Below are positions 6,311-14,760 of a DNA stretch of 64,000 nucleotides, in pieces (within the stretch, counting starts at the first letter, position 1; each line of letters starts with the position of its first letter). Below the pieces are notes generated by a model, which worked only from the letters and a program-made list of their open reading frames with translations, did not search any database and had not been told where the DNA came from. The DNA lies in NCBI RefSeq assembly GCF_004403945.1, contig NZ_SOHM01000047.1, forward strand, positions 1-64,000. The letters run 5' to 3'. Position numbers and translations under genes: made by a program. The stretch comes from Cryobacterium lactosi (GTDB lineage: Bacteria; Actinomycetota; Actinomycetes; Actinomycetales; Microbacteriaceae).

Positions 6311-8860
6311 ATGTCTGCCAAAAATCGTACGGTTAGTGGAGCCCTCGGCGGCCTCCTGGGCTTTATCGGGATGAGCGCCGTAGCCGGTGTCCTCGTCACG
6401 GTCGCCGTCACCCCCGCTCTCGCCGTTTCAGGCATGACGGCCACGAACACGATCAACGTGTTCGAGAACCTGCCCAACTATCTCAAGGTGGATCAGCTCT
6501 CCCAGAAGAGCACCATCTACGCCCTCGACGGCAACGGCGCCCCGTACGCGCTGGCCTCGTTCTACGACCAGAACCGGGTCGAGGTGCCGATCGACAGCAT
6601 GAGCCAGTTCGTGCAGGATGCCGCGGTTGCCGGCGAGGACCCCCGCTTCTACGATCACGGCGGCGTTGACCTGCAGGGCACCATCCGCGGCGCCCTCTCC
6701 ACCGTCACCGGCGGCGGCACCCAGGGTGGTTCATCCATCACCCAGCAGTACGTCAAGAACGTTCTCGTGCAGAAGTGTGAGGTTCTCACCGATCAGGACG
6801 AGCTCGACGCCTGTTACGACGATGCCACCGAGACCTCCCCGGAGCGCAAGCTCAAGGAGATGCGCCTGGCCATCGGCGTCGAGAAGGAATACAGCAAGCT
6901 CGAGATTTTGCAGGGCTACCTGAACATCACCCTGTTCGGTGGCAGCGTGTACGGCATCGAAGCCGCCGCCGGGTACTACTTCAACACCACCGCGGCGAAC
7001 CTCAACGCGTCGCAGTCGGCCAGCCTCATCGCGATCGTGAACAACCCGGAGAAATTCCGCCTCGACAGGCCGGACAGCGAAGCCAACGGTGCCGCCAACG
7101 GGTACGCCGCCAACAAGGAACGCCGCGACTACATCCTCGGCGAGATGCTCCAGTACAAGAAGGTGAGCCAGGAGGACTACGACGCCGCCATCGCCTCGCC
7201 GATCGAGCCCACCATCACCGAGCCGAGCACCGGATGCCAGACCGCTGGCGGCAGCGCCTACTTCTGTGACTACGTCACCCACGTGCTCAAGAGCGACCCC
7301 ACCTTCGGTGAAGATGAAGACACCCGCATGATGAACTTCCGTCGCGGCGGCTACGACATCTACACCACCCTCGACCTGGACCTGCAGCTGGAAACAGAGA
7401 CCACCATGGCCGAGAACGTGCCCCAGACCTTCGACGGCTGGGACGTGGGCGCCGTGGCCACCAGCGTGGAGGTGGGCACCGGCCGGGTGCTCACGATGGC
7501 GCAGAACAAGACCTACAGCCAGGACCCCGAAGTGCAGGCCCTCGGCGCCCAGTACTCCGGCATCAACTACAACACCGACTTCAACCAGGGCGGTTCGCGC
7601 GGCTTCCAGCCCGGCTCGACCTACAAGGTCTTCACTCTCGCCGAATGGCTGAAGGAGGGTCACGCGCTCAACGAGCGGGTCGACTCGGCCCGCAAGTCCG
7701 ACTGGGGCACCTTCCAGGACTACTGCAGCGGCCCGCAAACCTTCCCGGGCTACAACCCGAAGAACGACGCGAACGAGCCCGGCACCAACTACAGCGCCCT
7801 GCAGTCGACCATCGACTCCATCAACACCGGCTTCCTAGGCATGGCCAAGAAGCTCGACCTCTGCAAGATCCGCGACACCGCCGAATCGTTCGGCGTGCAC
7901 CGGGCGGATGGCGACCCGCTGGAGAAGGGTGCCTCCTCGGTGCTCGGCACCAACGAGGTGGCTCCGCTGAGCATGGCGGTGGCCTTCGCCGGCATCGCCA
8001 ACAAGGGCAACACCTGCTCGGCGATTGTCATCGACCGCATCGTGGGCCCTGACGACACCGAGATCGCCCCGCCCGCCTCTACCTGCACCCAGTCGGTCGA
8101 CCCGTCTGTCGCCGCCGGCATGGCGTACGCCATGAAGCGGGTGCTCACCGAGGGCTCCGCCGCCCAGTCCTACGGCAACACCTCCCCCCGGGTGCCGATG
8201 ATCGGTAAGACCGGAACCACCGACGGCGCCAAGGACACCTGGATGAGCGGCGCGAGCTCCAAGGTCGCCACCGTCGTGGGTGTCGTCAGCGTCACCGGCG
8301 ATGCCAACCAGCGCTCCAGCAAGTACGCCTTCGACAGCGGTTCCGCCGCCACCGCCCGGCACCGGATGTGGCCGGAGATCATGAGCGTCGCCAACGCCAA
8401 GTACGGCGGAGACGAGTTCGACGAGGCGTCCACCAACGTCATTCAGGGTGCCCAGGTCGCCGTTCCCGACGTGCGTGGTCAGTCCATGGAAGACGCCAAG
8501 AGCGCTCTCGAGGGCGCCGGCTTCGAATTCGCCGACGGCGGCGTAACCGATTCAGAGCTGCCCGCAGGCACGGTGGCCCGCACCGACCCGGCCGGGGGAT
8601 CCCAGGCCAGCAGCGGCGCGACCATCACGGTGTATTCCAGCAACGGCGCCCAGGGGCTGCTGCCGGATGTCGCCGGGCAGACCCTCGAACAGGCCAGGGC
8701 CACGCTCGCCGGCTTCAACGTCGTGGTGACCGACCAGGCCGTCAACGACCCCGGCCAGAACAACAAGGTGATCTCGATGAGCCCGGCGGCCGGCACGGCC
8801 GCCACCAAGGGCAGCAGCGTCACCCTGGTGGTCGGCAAACAGCAGGGAGCGGCAGGTTGA
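6311..8860 (+). CDS. Class A penicillin-binding protein with PASTA domains (PonA2-like), copy 1
   Basis: 849 residues: bifunctional peptidoglycan glycosyltransferase and DD-transpeptidase on the outer face of the membrane. One N-terminal membrane anchor (about 10-40). Glycosyltransferase motifs AGEDPRFYDHGGVD (about 105) and GGSSITQQYVKN (about 140). Transpeptidase motifs: SxxK in PGSTYKVFT (about 435), SIN in DSINTGF and KTGTT (about 631). Two PASTA domains fill residues 715-849 (VPDVRGQSMEDAKSAL and LPDVAGQTLEQARATL). The chosen ATG follows a TACGCT box by 7 nt; longer upstream extension would run through non-coding sequence. The stop overlaps the TTG start of the metallophosphoesterase. 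A close paralogue lies at 9900. Confidence 0.95.
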   Translation: MSAKNRTVSGALGGLLGFIGMSAVAGVLVTVAVTPALAVSGMTATNTINVFENLPNYLKVDQLSQKSTIYALDGNGAPYALASFYDQNRVEVPIDSMSQFVQDAAVAGEDPRFYDHGGVDLQGTIRGALSTVTGGGTQGGSSITQQYVKNVLVQKCEVLTDQDELDACYDDATETSPERKLKEMRLAIGVEKEYSKLEILQGYLNITLFGGSVYGIEAAAGYYFNTTAANLNASQSASLIAIVNNPEKFRLDRPDSEANGAANGYAANKERRDYILGEMLQYKKVSQEDYDAAIASPIEPTITEPSTGCQTAGGSAYFCDYVTHVLKSDPTFGEDEDTRMMNFRRGGYDIYTTLDLDLQLETETTMAENVPQTFDGWDVGAVATSVEVGTGRVLTMAQNKTYSQDPEVQALGAQYSGINYNTDFNQGGSRGFQPGSTYKVFTLAEWLKEGHALNERVDSARKSDWGTFQDYCSGPQTFPGYNPKNDANEPGTNYSALQSTIDSINTGFLGMAKKLDLCKIRDTAESFGVHRADGDPLEKGASSVLGTNEVAPLSMAVAFAGIANKGNTCSAIVIDRIVGPDDTEIAPPASTCTQSVDPSVAAGMAYAMKRVLTEGSAAQSYGNTSPRVPMIGKTGTTDGAKDTWMSGASSKVATVVGVVSVTGDANQRSSKYAFDSGSAATARHRMWPEIMSVANAKYGGDEFDEASTNVIQGAQVAVPDVRGQSMEDAKSALEGAGFEFADGGVTDSELPAGTVARTDPAGGSQASSGATITVYSSNGAQGLLPDVAGQTLEQARATLAGFNVVVTDQAVNDPGQNNKVISMSPAAGTAATKGSSVTLVVGKQQGAAG

Positions 8861-9825
8861 GCGCCGCACGCACCGTCGTCGCCTCGGCGTCAGCCGTAGC
8901 GGCGGCCGGGCTGGCCGCGTTCGCCTGGGGCTCGCTCATCGAGCGCCGCCGGTTCACCCTGCGTGAGATCACGGTTCCGGTGCTCGCGCCGGGCTCCGAC
9001 CCGATCAAGGTGCTGCACCTGTCCGATCTGCACATGGCGCCGTGGCAGCGCGACAAGCAGGACTGGGTGCGCGGCCTGGCCGCGTTGAACCCCGACCTGG
9101 TCGTGAACACGGGCGACAACCTGGGTCACGAAGACGGCATCGCGGGTGTGGAGTACGCCCTCGAACCGTTCAAGGGCATCCCGGGCATCTTCGTGAACGG
9201 CTCGAACGACTTCTTCGGCCCACAGCCGAAGAACCCGCTGAAGTACTTCGGCGGCCCGTCGATGCTGCGCACCCGGCACGCAGAGCTCGACACCGACGAC
9301 CTGCACCGGGTGTTCGCCGACCTCGGCTGGACCGACCTGAACAACGCCGCCGAGGCACTGGACATCAACGGCACCCACCTGGAGATGTTCGGGGTGGACG
9401 ATCCGCACATCCGCCGCGACCGGCTGGACCTGATCACCGGCGCCATCGACGAGATGCGCGGCAACGACCCGCTCACCGAGGAGACCTGGCCGGACCCCGA
9501 AGAACCGACCGGCCGGCGCTCCACCCTCACCGTGGGCGTCGTGCACGCGCCCTACCAGCGGGTGCTCAACTCGTTCGTGAACCACGGCGCCCAGCTGATC
9601 CTGGCCGGCCACACCCACGGCGGCCAGGTCTGCGTGCCCAAGTTCGGCGCATTGGTAACCAATTGTGATATTCCCCGCCGACAGGTGAAGGGCCTCAGCC
9701 TCTGGAGCGTGGGGCTGCGCACCTCGTACCTCAATGTCTCCGCGGGACTGGGCACATCCATCTACGCGCCAGTGCGCTTCGCCTGCCCGCCCGAGGCGAC
9801 GCTGCTGACCCTCACCGCCGCGTAG
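8857..9825 (+). CDS. Metallophosphoesterase (membrane-anchored, calcineurin-like)
   Basis: 322 residues starting at TTG 8857, which overlaps the PBP stop as TTGA. An N-terminal hydrophobic segment (about 5-22) anchors it. Metal-binding motifs run in the family order: SDLHM (about 54), NTGDN (about 84), NGSNDFF (about 113, where GNHD/E is usual), and GHTHGGQ (about 250). The family hydrolyses phosphoesters with two metal ions; the substrate is unknown. The same ponA2-then-metallophosphoesterase order is found in mycobacteria (Rv3682-Rv3683), which suggests a cell-envelope task. It shares a transcript with the PBP upstream. Confidence 0.9.
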   Translation: MSAARTVVASASAVAAAGLAAFAWGSLIERRRFTLREITVPVLAPGSDPIKVLHLSDLHMAPWQRDKQDWVRGLAALNPDLVVNTGDNLGHEDGIAGVEYALEPFKGIPGIFVNGSNDFFGPQPKNPLKYFGGPSMLRTRHAELDTDDLHRVFADLGWTDLNNAAEALDINGTHLEMFGVDDPHIRRDRLDLITGAIDEMRGNDPLTEETWPDPEEPTGRRSTLTVGVVHAPYQRVLNSFVNHGAQLILAGHTHGGQVCVPKFGALVTNCDIPRRQVKGLSLWSVGLRTSYLNVSAGLGTSIYAPVRFACPPEATLLTLTAA

Positions 9826-9886
9826 CTGACGCCGGGACCCCTCGTCCTGGGGTGACCATCACCGCTTTCCCCCACCGTTGATCCTC

Positions 9887-9892
9887 TAAGCT
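9887..9892 (+). promoter_or_regulatory. -10 box TAAGCT of a putative leaderless PBP transcript
   Basis: TAAGCT lies 7 nt before the ATG at 9900; there is no ribosome binding site. It mirrors the arrangement at the paralogue 6311. Confidence 0.45.
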
Positions 9893-9899
9893 CACGATT

Positions 9900-12425
9900 A
9901 TGGGGGAATACAAAAGAACTTTTTCCGGCGTCGTCGGGGGACTCGTCGGATTCGTGGCCATGAGCGCCGTCGCCGGTGTGCTGATCGCGGTCGGGATCAC
10001 GCCGGCCCTCGCGATCTCGAGTCTGGCCACAAGCACCACGATCAACGCCTTCGAGAACCTGCCGAACTACCTGAAGATCGACGAGCTGTCGCAGGTGAGC
10101 ACCATCTACGCCATCGACCCCAACGGTCAGCCCTACGAGCTCGCGTCGTTCTACGACCAGAACCGGGTCGAAGTGCCGCTCGAGGCCATGAACCTCTTCG
10201 TGCAGGATGCCGTCGTCGCCGGTGAGGACCCCCGGTTCCGCGAGCACGGCGGCGTGGACCTGCAGGGCACCCTGCGCGCGGCGCTGGCCAAGTTCACCGG
10301 CGGACCCACCTCGGGTGGGTCCTCGGTGACCCAGCAGTACGTCAAGAACGTGCTGGTGCAAAAGTGCGAGGTCATGCCCGATCCGGACGAGCTCCAGGCC
10401 TGTTTCGAGGAGGCCACCGACCCCACCGAGGAACGCAAGCTCAAGGAGATGCGGCTGGCCATCGGGGTGGAGAAGGAGTACAGCAAGGACGAGATCCTGC
10501 AGGGCTACCTGAACATCACCGGCTTCGGCGGCACCGTCTACGGCATCCAGGCCGCGGCCGAGTACTACTTCTCCGCCAGCGCCGCCACGCTCACCCTGCC
10601 GCAGGCGGCCAGTCTGGTCGCGATCGTGAACAACCCGGAGAAGTTCCGCCTGGACGAGCCCGAAAGCGAAACCAACGGCGCCGCGAACGGGTACGCCGCC
10701 AATAAAGACCGGCGCGACTACATCCTGCGCGAGATGCTCAAGCACAAGAAGATCAACCAGGCTGACTACGACGCCGCCGTCGCCAGCGCGATCGAGCCGG
10801 CCATCACCGAGCCCAGCACCGGCTGCCAAACCGCCGGCGGCGCCGCGTATTTCTGCGATTACGTCACCTACCAGCTCAAGACCGACCCCACCTTCGGCGA
10901 GAACGAAGACAGCCGCATCACCAACTTCCGTCGCGGCGGCTACCAGATCTACACCACCCTTGACATCGAACTGCAGATGGCCAGCGAGGCGGCCATCGCC
11001 GAGAACGTGCCGATGACCGACAGCTGGGACGTGGGAGCCGTGGCAACCAGCGTGGAGGTGGGCACCGGCCGGGTGCTCACGATGGCGCAGAACAAGCTGT
11101 ACACCCAGCTGGAGGTCGCTCCGGGCCCGGAGTACACCGGCATCAACTACAACACCGACTTCACCCAGGGCGGCTCGCTGGGCTTCCAGCCCGGCTCCAC
11201 CTACAAGGTGTTCACCCTGGCCGAGTGGCTCAAGGAGGGCCACCCGCTCGGCGAGCGGGTCGACTCCGCGCGCAAGGCCAACTGGGGCACCTTCCAGGAC
11301 TACTGCGACGGCGCCCAGAGCTTCCCGGGGTACAACCCCCGCAACGACTCCAACGAGTCCGGCCGCAACTATTCGGCGCTGGAGTCGACCATCGACTCGA
11401 TCAACACCGGCTTCCTCGGCATGGCCAAGCGACTGGACCTGTGCAAGATCCGCGACACCGCCACATCCTTCGGGGTGCACCGGGCGGATGGCGACCCACT
11501 GCAGAAGGGCGCCTCGTCGGTGCTCGGCACCAACGAGGTCGCGCCGCTGAGCATGGCGGTGGCCTTCGCCGGCATCGCCAACAAGGGCACCACCTGCTCC
11601 CCCATCGTGATCGACCGCATCATCGGTGCGGACGGCGTGGAGATTCCCGCGCCGGTGTCCACCTGCACGGAGTCCGTGAAGCCCGAAGTGGCCGCCGGTA
11701 TGGCGTACGCCATGGAACGGGTGATGACCCAGGGTTCCGCCGGGGAGTCGTACCGCAACACATCGCCGCGGCTGGACATGATCGGTAAGACCGGAACCAC
11801 CGACGGCTCCAACGACACCTGGATGAGCGGCGCGAGCACCGAGGTCGCCACCGTCGTGGGAGTGGTCAGCGTCACCGGAAAAGAGAACAACCAGCGCAGC
11901 CTCAGGTTCGACAGCGGTTCCGCAGCCACGGCCCGGCACCGGATATGGCCCGACATCATGAGCGTCGCCAACGCCAAGTACGGCGGCGACGAGTTCGACG
12001 AGGCCGCGAACAACCTCATTCGCGGTGTGCAGGTCACCGTGCCCGATGTGCGCGGCCAGAGCGTGGATCAGGCCCGCAACACCATCGAGGGCGCCGGCTT
12101 CGGCTTCCTCGACGGCGGGCAGACCGACTCCGAGCTGCCCGCCGGCACCGTGGCGCGCAGCGACCCCGCCGGCGGCGCGACCACCAGCACCGGCGCCGCC
12201 GTCACGGTGTACTCCAGCAACGGGTCGCAGATCTTGCTGCCCAATGTGGTGGGGCAGACCGTCGACCAGGCTAAGGGCACGCTGAGCGGTTTCGGCGTGG
12301 TGGCCAACGAGCAGGCGGTGACCGACCCGGGCCAGAACGGCAAGGTGCTGTCCCAGGCCCCCGCCGCGGGCAGCCCGGTCATCCCGGGCGGCACCGTGAT
12401 CGTGGTCGTCGGCAAGATCCCGTAG
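9900..12425 (+). CDS. Class A penicillin-binding protein with PASTA domains (PonA2-like), copy 2
   Basis: 841 residues, with the same domain plan as the protein at 6311 and extensive visible identity (for example FENLPNYLK, ASFYDQNRVEVP, SINTGFLGMAK). Glycosyltransferase motifs AGEDPRFREHGGVD and GGSSVTQQYVKN; transpeptidase SxxK in GSTYKVFT (about 431), SIN, and GKTGTT (about 628); two C-terminal PASTA domains (VPDVRGQSVDQARNTI, LPNVVGQTVDQAKGTL). All catalytic motifs are intact, so both copies should be active. It probably arose by local duplication with the metallophosphoesterase between the copies. It is followed by a tRNA gene. Confidence 0.95.
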   Translation: MGEYKRTFSGVVGGLVGFVAMSAVAGVLIAVGITPALAISSLATSTTINAFENLPNYLKIDELSQVSTIYAIDPNGQPYELASFYDQNRVEVPLEAMNLFVQDAVVAGEDPRFREHGGVDLQGTLRAALAKFTGGPTSGGSSVTQQYVKNVLVQKCEVMPDPDELQACFEEATDPTEERKLKEMRLAIGVEKEYSKDEILQGYLNITGFGGTVYGIQAAAEYYFSASAATLTLPQAASLVAIVNNPEKFRLDEPESETNGAANGYAANKDRRDYILREMLKHKKINQADYDAAVASAIEPAITEPSTGCQTAGGAAYFCDYVTYQLKTDPTFGENEDSRITNFRRGGYQIYTTLDIELQMASEAAIAENVPMTDSWDVGAVATSVEVGTGRVLTMAQNKLYTQLEVAPGPEYTGINYNTDFTQGGSLGFQPGSTYKVFTLAEWLKEGHPLGERVDSARKANWGTFQDYCDGAQSFPGYNPRNDSNESGRNYSALESTIDSINTGFLGMAKRLDLCKIRDTATSFGVHRADGDPLQKGASSVLGTNEVAPLSMAVAFAGIANKGTTCSPIVIDRIIGADGVEIPAPVSTCTESVKPEVAAGMAYAMERVMTQGSAGESYRNTSPRLDMIGKTGTTDGSNDTWMSGASTEVATVVGVVSVTGKENNQRSLRFDSGSAATARHRIWPDIMSVANAKYGGDEFDEAANNLIRGVQVTVPDVRGQSVDQARNTIEGAGFGFLDGGQTDSELPAGTVARSDPAGGATTSTGAAVTVYSSNGSQILLPNVVGQTVDQAKGTLSGFGVVANEQAVTDPGQNGKVLSQAPAAGSPVIPGGTVIVVVGKIP

Positions 12426-12427
12426 CC

Positions 12428-12461
12428 CTTGTCGAGACCGGCGAAATCCGCTGGTCGAAAC
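12428..12461. repeat. Degenerate copy of the TCGAGAC/GCTGGTCGA short repeat
   Basis: CTTGTCGAGACC followed by CCGCTGGTCGA resembles the two halves of the dispersed repeat CCGCTGGTCGAGCCTGTCGAGACC seen at 14727, 39142, 40538 and 52821, here rearranged. Weak match. Confidence 0.35.
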
Positions 12462-12506
12462 CCCGGGACCCGATGGGGTTATACTTGTCGAGGTCCACAG
12501 GGCCAT

Positions 12507-12580
12507 CGGGGTATGGCGCAGCTTGGTAGCGCGCGTCGTTCGGGACGACGAGGTCGCAGGTTCAAATCCTGTTACCCCGA
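12507..12580 (+). tRNA. tRNA-Pro (anticodon CGG)
   Basis: 74 nt. Acceptor CGGGGTA pairs with TACCCCG and the discriminator base is A. D arm GCGC-AGCTTGGTA-GCGC, anticodon stem CGTCG/CGACG around loop TTCGGGA giving anticodon CGG, and T arm GCAGG-TTCAAAT-CCTGT. CCA is not encoded. It reads CCG proline codons, which are frequent here. A strong terminator follows. Confidence 0.97.
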
Positions 12581-12590
12581 CAGAAACAAA

Positions 12591-12619
12591 CCCCCACTCG
12601 TTGCGAGTGGGGGTTTTTC
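12591..12619 (+). terminator. Rho-independent terminator after tRNA-Pro
   Basis: CCCCCACTCG (12591-12600), loop TTG, and CGAGTGGGGG (12604-12613) followed by TTTTTCT. A perfect 10-bp stem with a U-tract. Confidence 0.93.
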
Positions 12620-12647
12620 TGTTCCTTCGCGCCCGGAAAGGCCCGCC

Positions 12648-14129
12648 ATGACTGACTCCCCCCGCACCGATTCGGCCCCGGTGGTCACCCGCCGCGCCTG
12701 GCAGGCCCTCATCGTGCTGCTCGCGGGGATGTTCATGGCGCTGCTGGACACCACGATCGTGAACGTGGCGTTGCCGAGCATCCAGACCAGCCTGAACGCC
12801 TCCGAGGCGACGCTGTCGTGGATCATCTCCGGCTACGCCCTCGCATTCGGCCTCGCGCTCATCCCGGCCGGCCGCATCGGCGACCGGATCGGTCACAAGT
12901 GGGTGTTCTTCACCGGGCTGGCGCTCTTCACCGTGGCGAGCCTGGCCTGCGGCCTGGCGCAGGACCAACTCCAGCTCATCGTGGCCCGGGTGCTGCAGGG
13001 ACTGGCCGGCGGCATGTTCGTGCCCGCCGTGACCGCCGTCATCCAGCTGATGTTCCCGCCGCGATTCCGCGGCAAGGCGTTCGCCATCATGGGCTCGGTC
13101 ATCGGCGTCTCCACCGCGCTCGGCCCCATCGTGGGCGGCCTGATCATCGAGGCCTTCGGCGTGGAGAACGGCTGGCGCCTGGTGTTCTGGGTGAACCTGC
13201 CCATCGGCGTGGTCGCCCTCATCGCCGCGGCGGTGCTGCTGCCCTCAGGCACCGGCACCAAGGCCACCGCAGGCGCACAGGCATCCCGCATCGACTGGGT
13301 GGGTCTACTGCTCGTGTCGGCCGGCCTGGTGGCGCTGCTGGTGCCGCTGATCGAAGGCCAGGACCGCGGCTGGCCGCTCTGGACCTACCTGGTGCTCGCC
13401 GCCGGCGCCCTGCTCATCGTGGCGTTCGGCGCCTGGGAGGTGCGGGTGAGCAAGCGTGGGCAGAGCCCGCTCGTGCCGCCGCACCTGTTCTCTCACCCCG
13501 CCTTCACCGGCGGTGTGATCCTGGCCCTGGTGTACTTCGCGGCCTTCACCAGCATCTTCTTCACCATCTCGATCCTCTGGCAGGCGGGCCTCGGCCACAC
13601 CGCGCTCGAGTCCGGCCTGGTGTCCATCCCGTTCGCGATCGGCTCGATCGTCGCATCGTCGCAGAGCAACCGGCTCACCCTGCGCTTGGGTCGCACCGTG
13701 CTCGTGCTCGGCGTGGGCCTGGTGACCATCGGCCTGGTCTGGGTGTGGCTGGTGCTGCTTCTCACCGCCCCGGCCGACCTCACCAACTGGCTCCTGCTGC
13801 CGCCGCTGTTCATCGCGGGCCTGGGCAGCGGCGCGTTCATCGCCCCGAACGTGTCGTTCATCGTCGCCACCGTCGACCGCGCCGAGGCCGGCGCGGCCAG
13901 CGGCGTTGTCGGCGTGATGCAGCGGGTGGGCAGCGCCGCGGGTATCGCCGTGGTGGGCAGCGTCTTCTTCGGCACCCTCGTGGTGGCCGGCCCCGGCGCG
14001 GATGCTGTGGCCACCGGCTTCACCGACAGCGCCACCCTGGCCATGGCCGTCAGCGCCGCCCTGAGCGTGGTCGCCCTGCTGCTGGTGTTCCTGCTGCCCA
14101 AGCGCGTCGAGGTTCCCGGCGGGCGCTGA
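12648..14129 (+). CDS. MFS transporter, DHA2 (14-TM) drug:H+ antiporter family
   Basis: 493 residues with about 14 hydrophobic segments. The DHA2 N-terminus LAGMFMALLDTTIVNVALPSI (split here into LLDTTIVNVALP) and motif A GRIGDRIGHKWVF between TM2 and TM3 are present, as is the motif-C-like GxxxGPxxGG in STALGPIVGGLI. Such EmrB/QacA-type pumps export lipophilic drugs or metabolites using proton motive force. ATG at 12648 is preceded by GGAAAGG. It stands alone between two terminators. The substrate cannot be predicted. Confidence 0.92.
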   Translation: MTDSPRTDSAPVVTRRAWQALIVLLAGMFMALLDTTIVNVALPSIQTSLNASEATLSWIISGYALAFGLALIPAGRIGDRIGHKWVFFTGLALFTVASLACGLAQDQLQLIVARVLQGLAGGMFVPAVTAVIQLMFPPRFRGKAFAIMGSVIGVSTALGPIVGGLIIEAFGVENGWRLVFWVNLPIGVVALIAAAVLLPSGTGTKATAGAQASRIDWVGLLLVSAGLVALLVPLIEGQDRGWPLWTYLVLAAGALLIVAFGAWEVRVSKRGQSPLVPPHLFSHPAFTGGVILALVYFAAFTSIFFTISILWQAGLGHTALESGLVSIPFAIGSIVASSQSNRLTLRLGRTVLVLGVGLVTIGLVWVWLVLLLTAPADLTNWLLLPPLFIAGLGSGAFIAPNVSFIVATVDRAEAGAASGVVGVMQRVGSAAGIAVVGSVFFGTLVVAGPGADAVATGFTDSATLAMAVSAALSVVALLLVFLLPKRVEVPGGR

Positions 14130-14141
14130 GCCACACCTGTT

Positions 14142-14172
14142 GCTCCCAGCCGGGCCTGGCTACGCTGGGAGC
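14142..14172 (+). terminator. Hairpin after the MFS gene, probable terminator
   Basis: GCTCCCAGC (14142-14150) pairs with GCTGGGAGC (14164-14172), 12 bp after the MFS stop. The tail is TTGGTCCGTT, weak in T, so termination is plausible but not certain. Confidence 0.45.
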
Positions 14173-14247
14173 TTGGTCCGTTGACGGTGATGTCCTCCCG
14201 CGATGCACCCTGCCGGAGGCCGTGACCCGCAGCCCGTGGGAGGTCTC

Positions 14248-14718
14248 GTGAACGCTTTAGCTAGGCGCCGGCACGCCACTCTCCGCACGGTCGCCCGCTG
14301 GCTTGCCGCCGCGTACCTGCTCACCCTCACGCTGATCGCGTTCTGGCCCACCCCGGTCGACCGCGGCGCTCACGGCACCATCGTGCGGGTGCTTGACCGC
14401 CTGCACGCCCAGGGCGTGCCGACCTGGCTCAACTACACCCTGGTCGAATTCACCGCGAACATCGCCCTGTTCCTGCCTGTGGGGCTGCTGGGCGTGCTTC
14501 TGCTCGGCTCCGCCCGCTGGTGGCTGGCGATCCTGGCCGGTTTCACCGCCAGCAGCCTGATCGAACTCGGCCAGCTGATCTTCCTGCCGGCCCGGTACGC
14601 CACCGTCATGGACGTGCTCGCCAACACCGCCGGCGCCGCCCTCGGCGCCCTGCTCGCGCTGGCCCTGCTGGCCGCCGTCACCGCCCGCTCCCCCGCCGTC
14701 CCCCGGCAGCTGGCGTAG
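14248..14718 (+). CDS. VanZ-like membrane protein
   Basis: 156 residues from GTG 14248, with GGGAGG five bases upstream; an in-frame ATG at 14203 lacks a binding site. Four hydrophobic helices. VanZ-domain marks include LIAFWPTPVD after helix 1, FTANIALFLPVGLL, and SLIELGQLIF-LPARYATVMDVLANTAGAALG. VanZ confers low-level teicoplanin resistance in enterococci, but most family members have unknown envelope functions. A glycopeptide resistance role is not implied here. The following LytR-CpsA-Psr gene is convergent. Confidence 0.85.
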   Translation: MNALARRRHATLRTVARWLAAAYLLTLTLIAFWPTPVDRGAHGTIVRVLDRLHAQGVPTWLNYTLVEFTANIALFLPVGLLGVLLLGSARWWLAILAGFTASSLIELGQLIFLPARYATVMDVLANTAGAALGALLALALLAAVTARSPAVPRQLA

Positions 14719-14726
14719 CCGTTCTC

Positions 14727-14750
14727 GCTGGTCGAGCTTGTAGAGACCCC
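14727..14750. repeat. GCTGGTCGAGC..GTAGAGACC short dispersed repeat
   Basis: One copy of the repeat whose other orientation reads GTCTCGACAGGCTCGACCAG at 39142, 40538 and 52821. It lies between convergent genes. Confidence 0.6.
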
Positions 14751-14760
14751 CGCAGCCCGC

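Noticed and set aside
9762-12968. A 1068-codon open frame antisense to the second PBP gene
   Set aside because: It mirrors the PBP codon pattern (third-position GC on the other strand keeps the frame open), gives Gly/Val/His/Ala-rich low-information protein, and crosses the tRNA gene.
14248-14718. VanZ-like gene as a glycopeptide resistance determinant
   Set aside because: No vanHAX or vanRS genes; VanZ-domain proteins are common in Actinobacteria without a resistance role.
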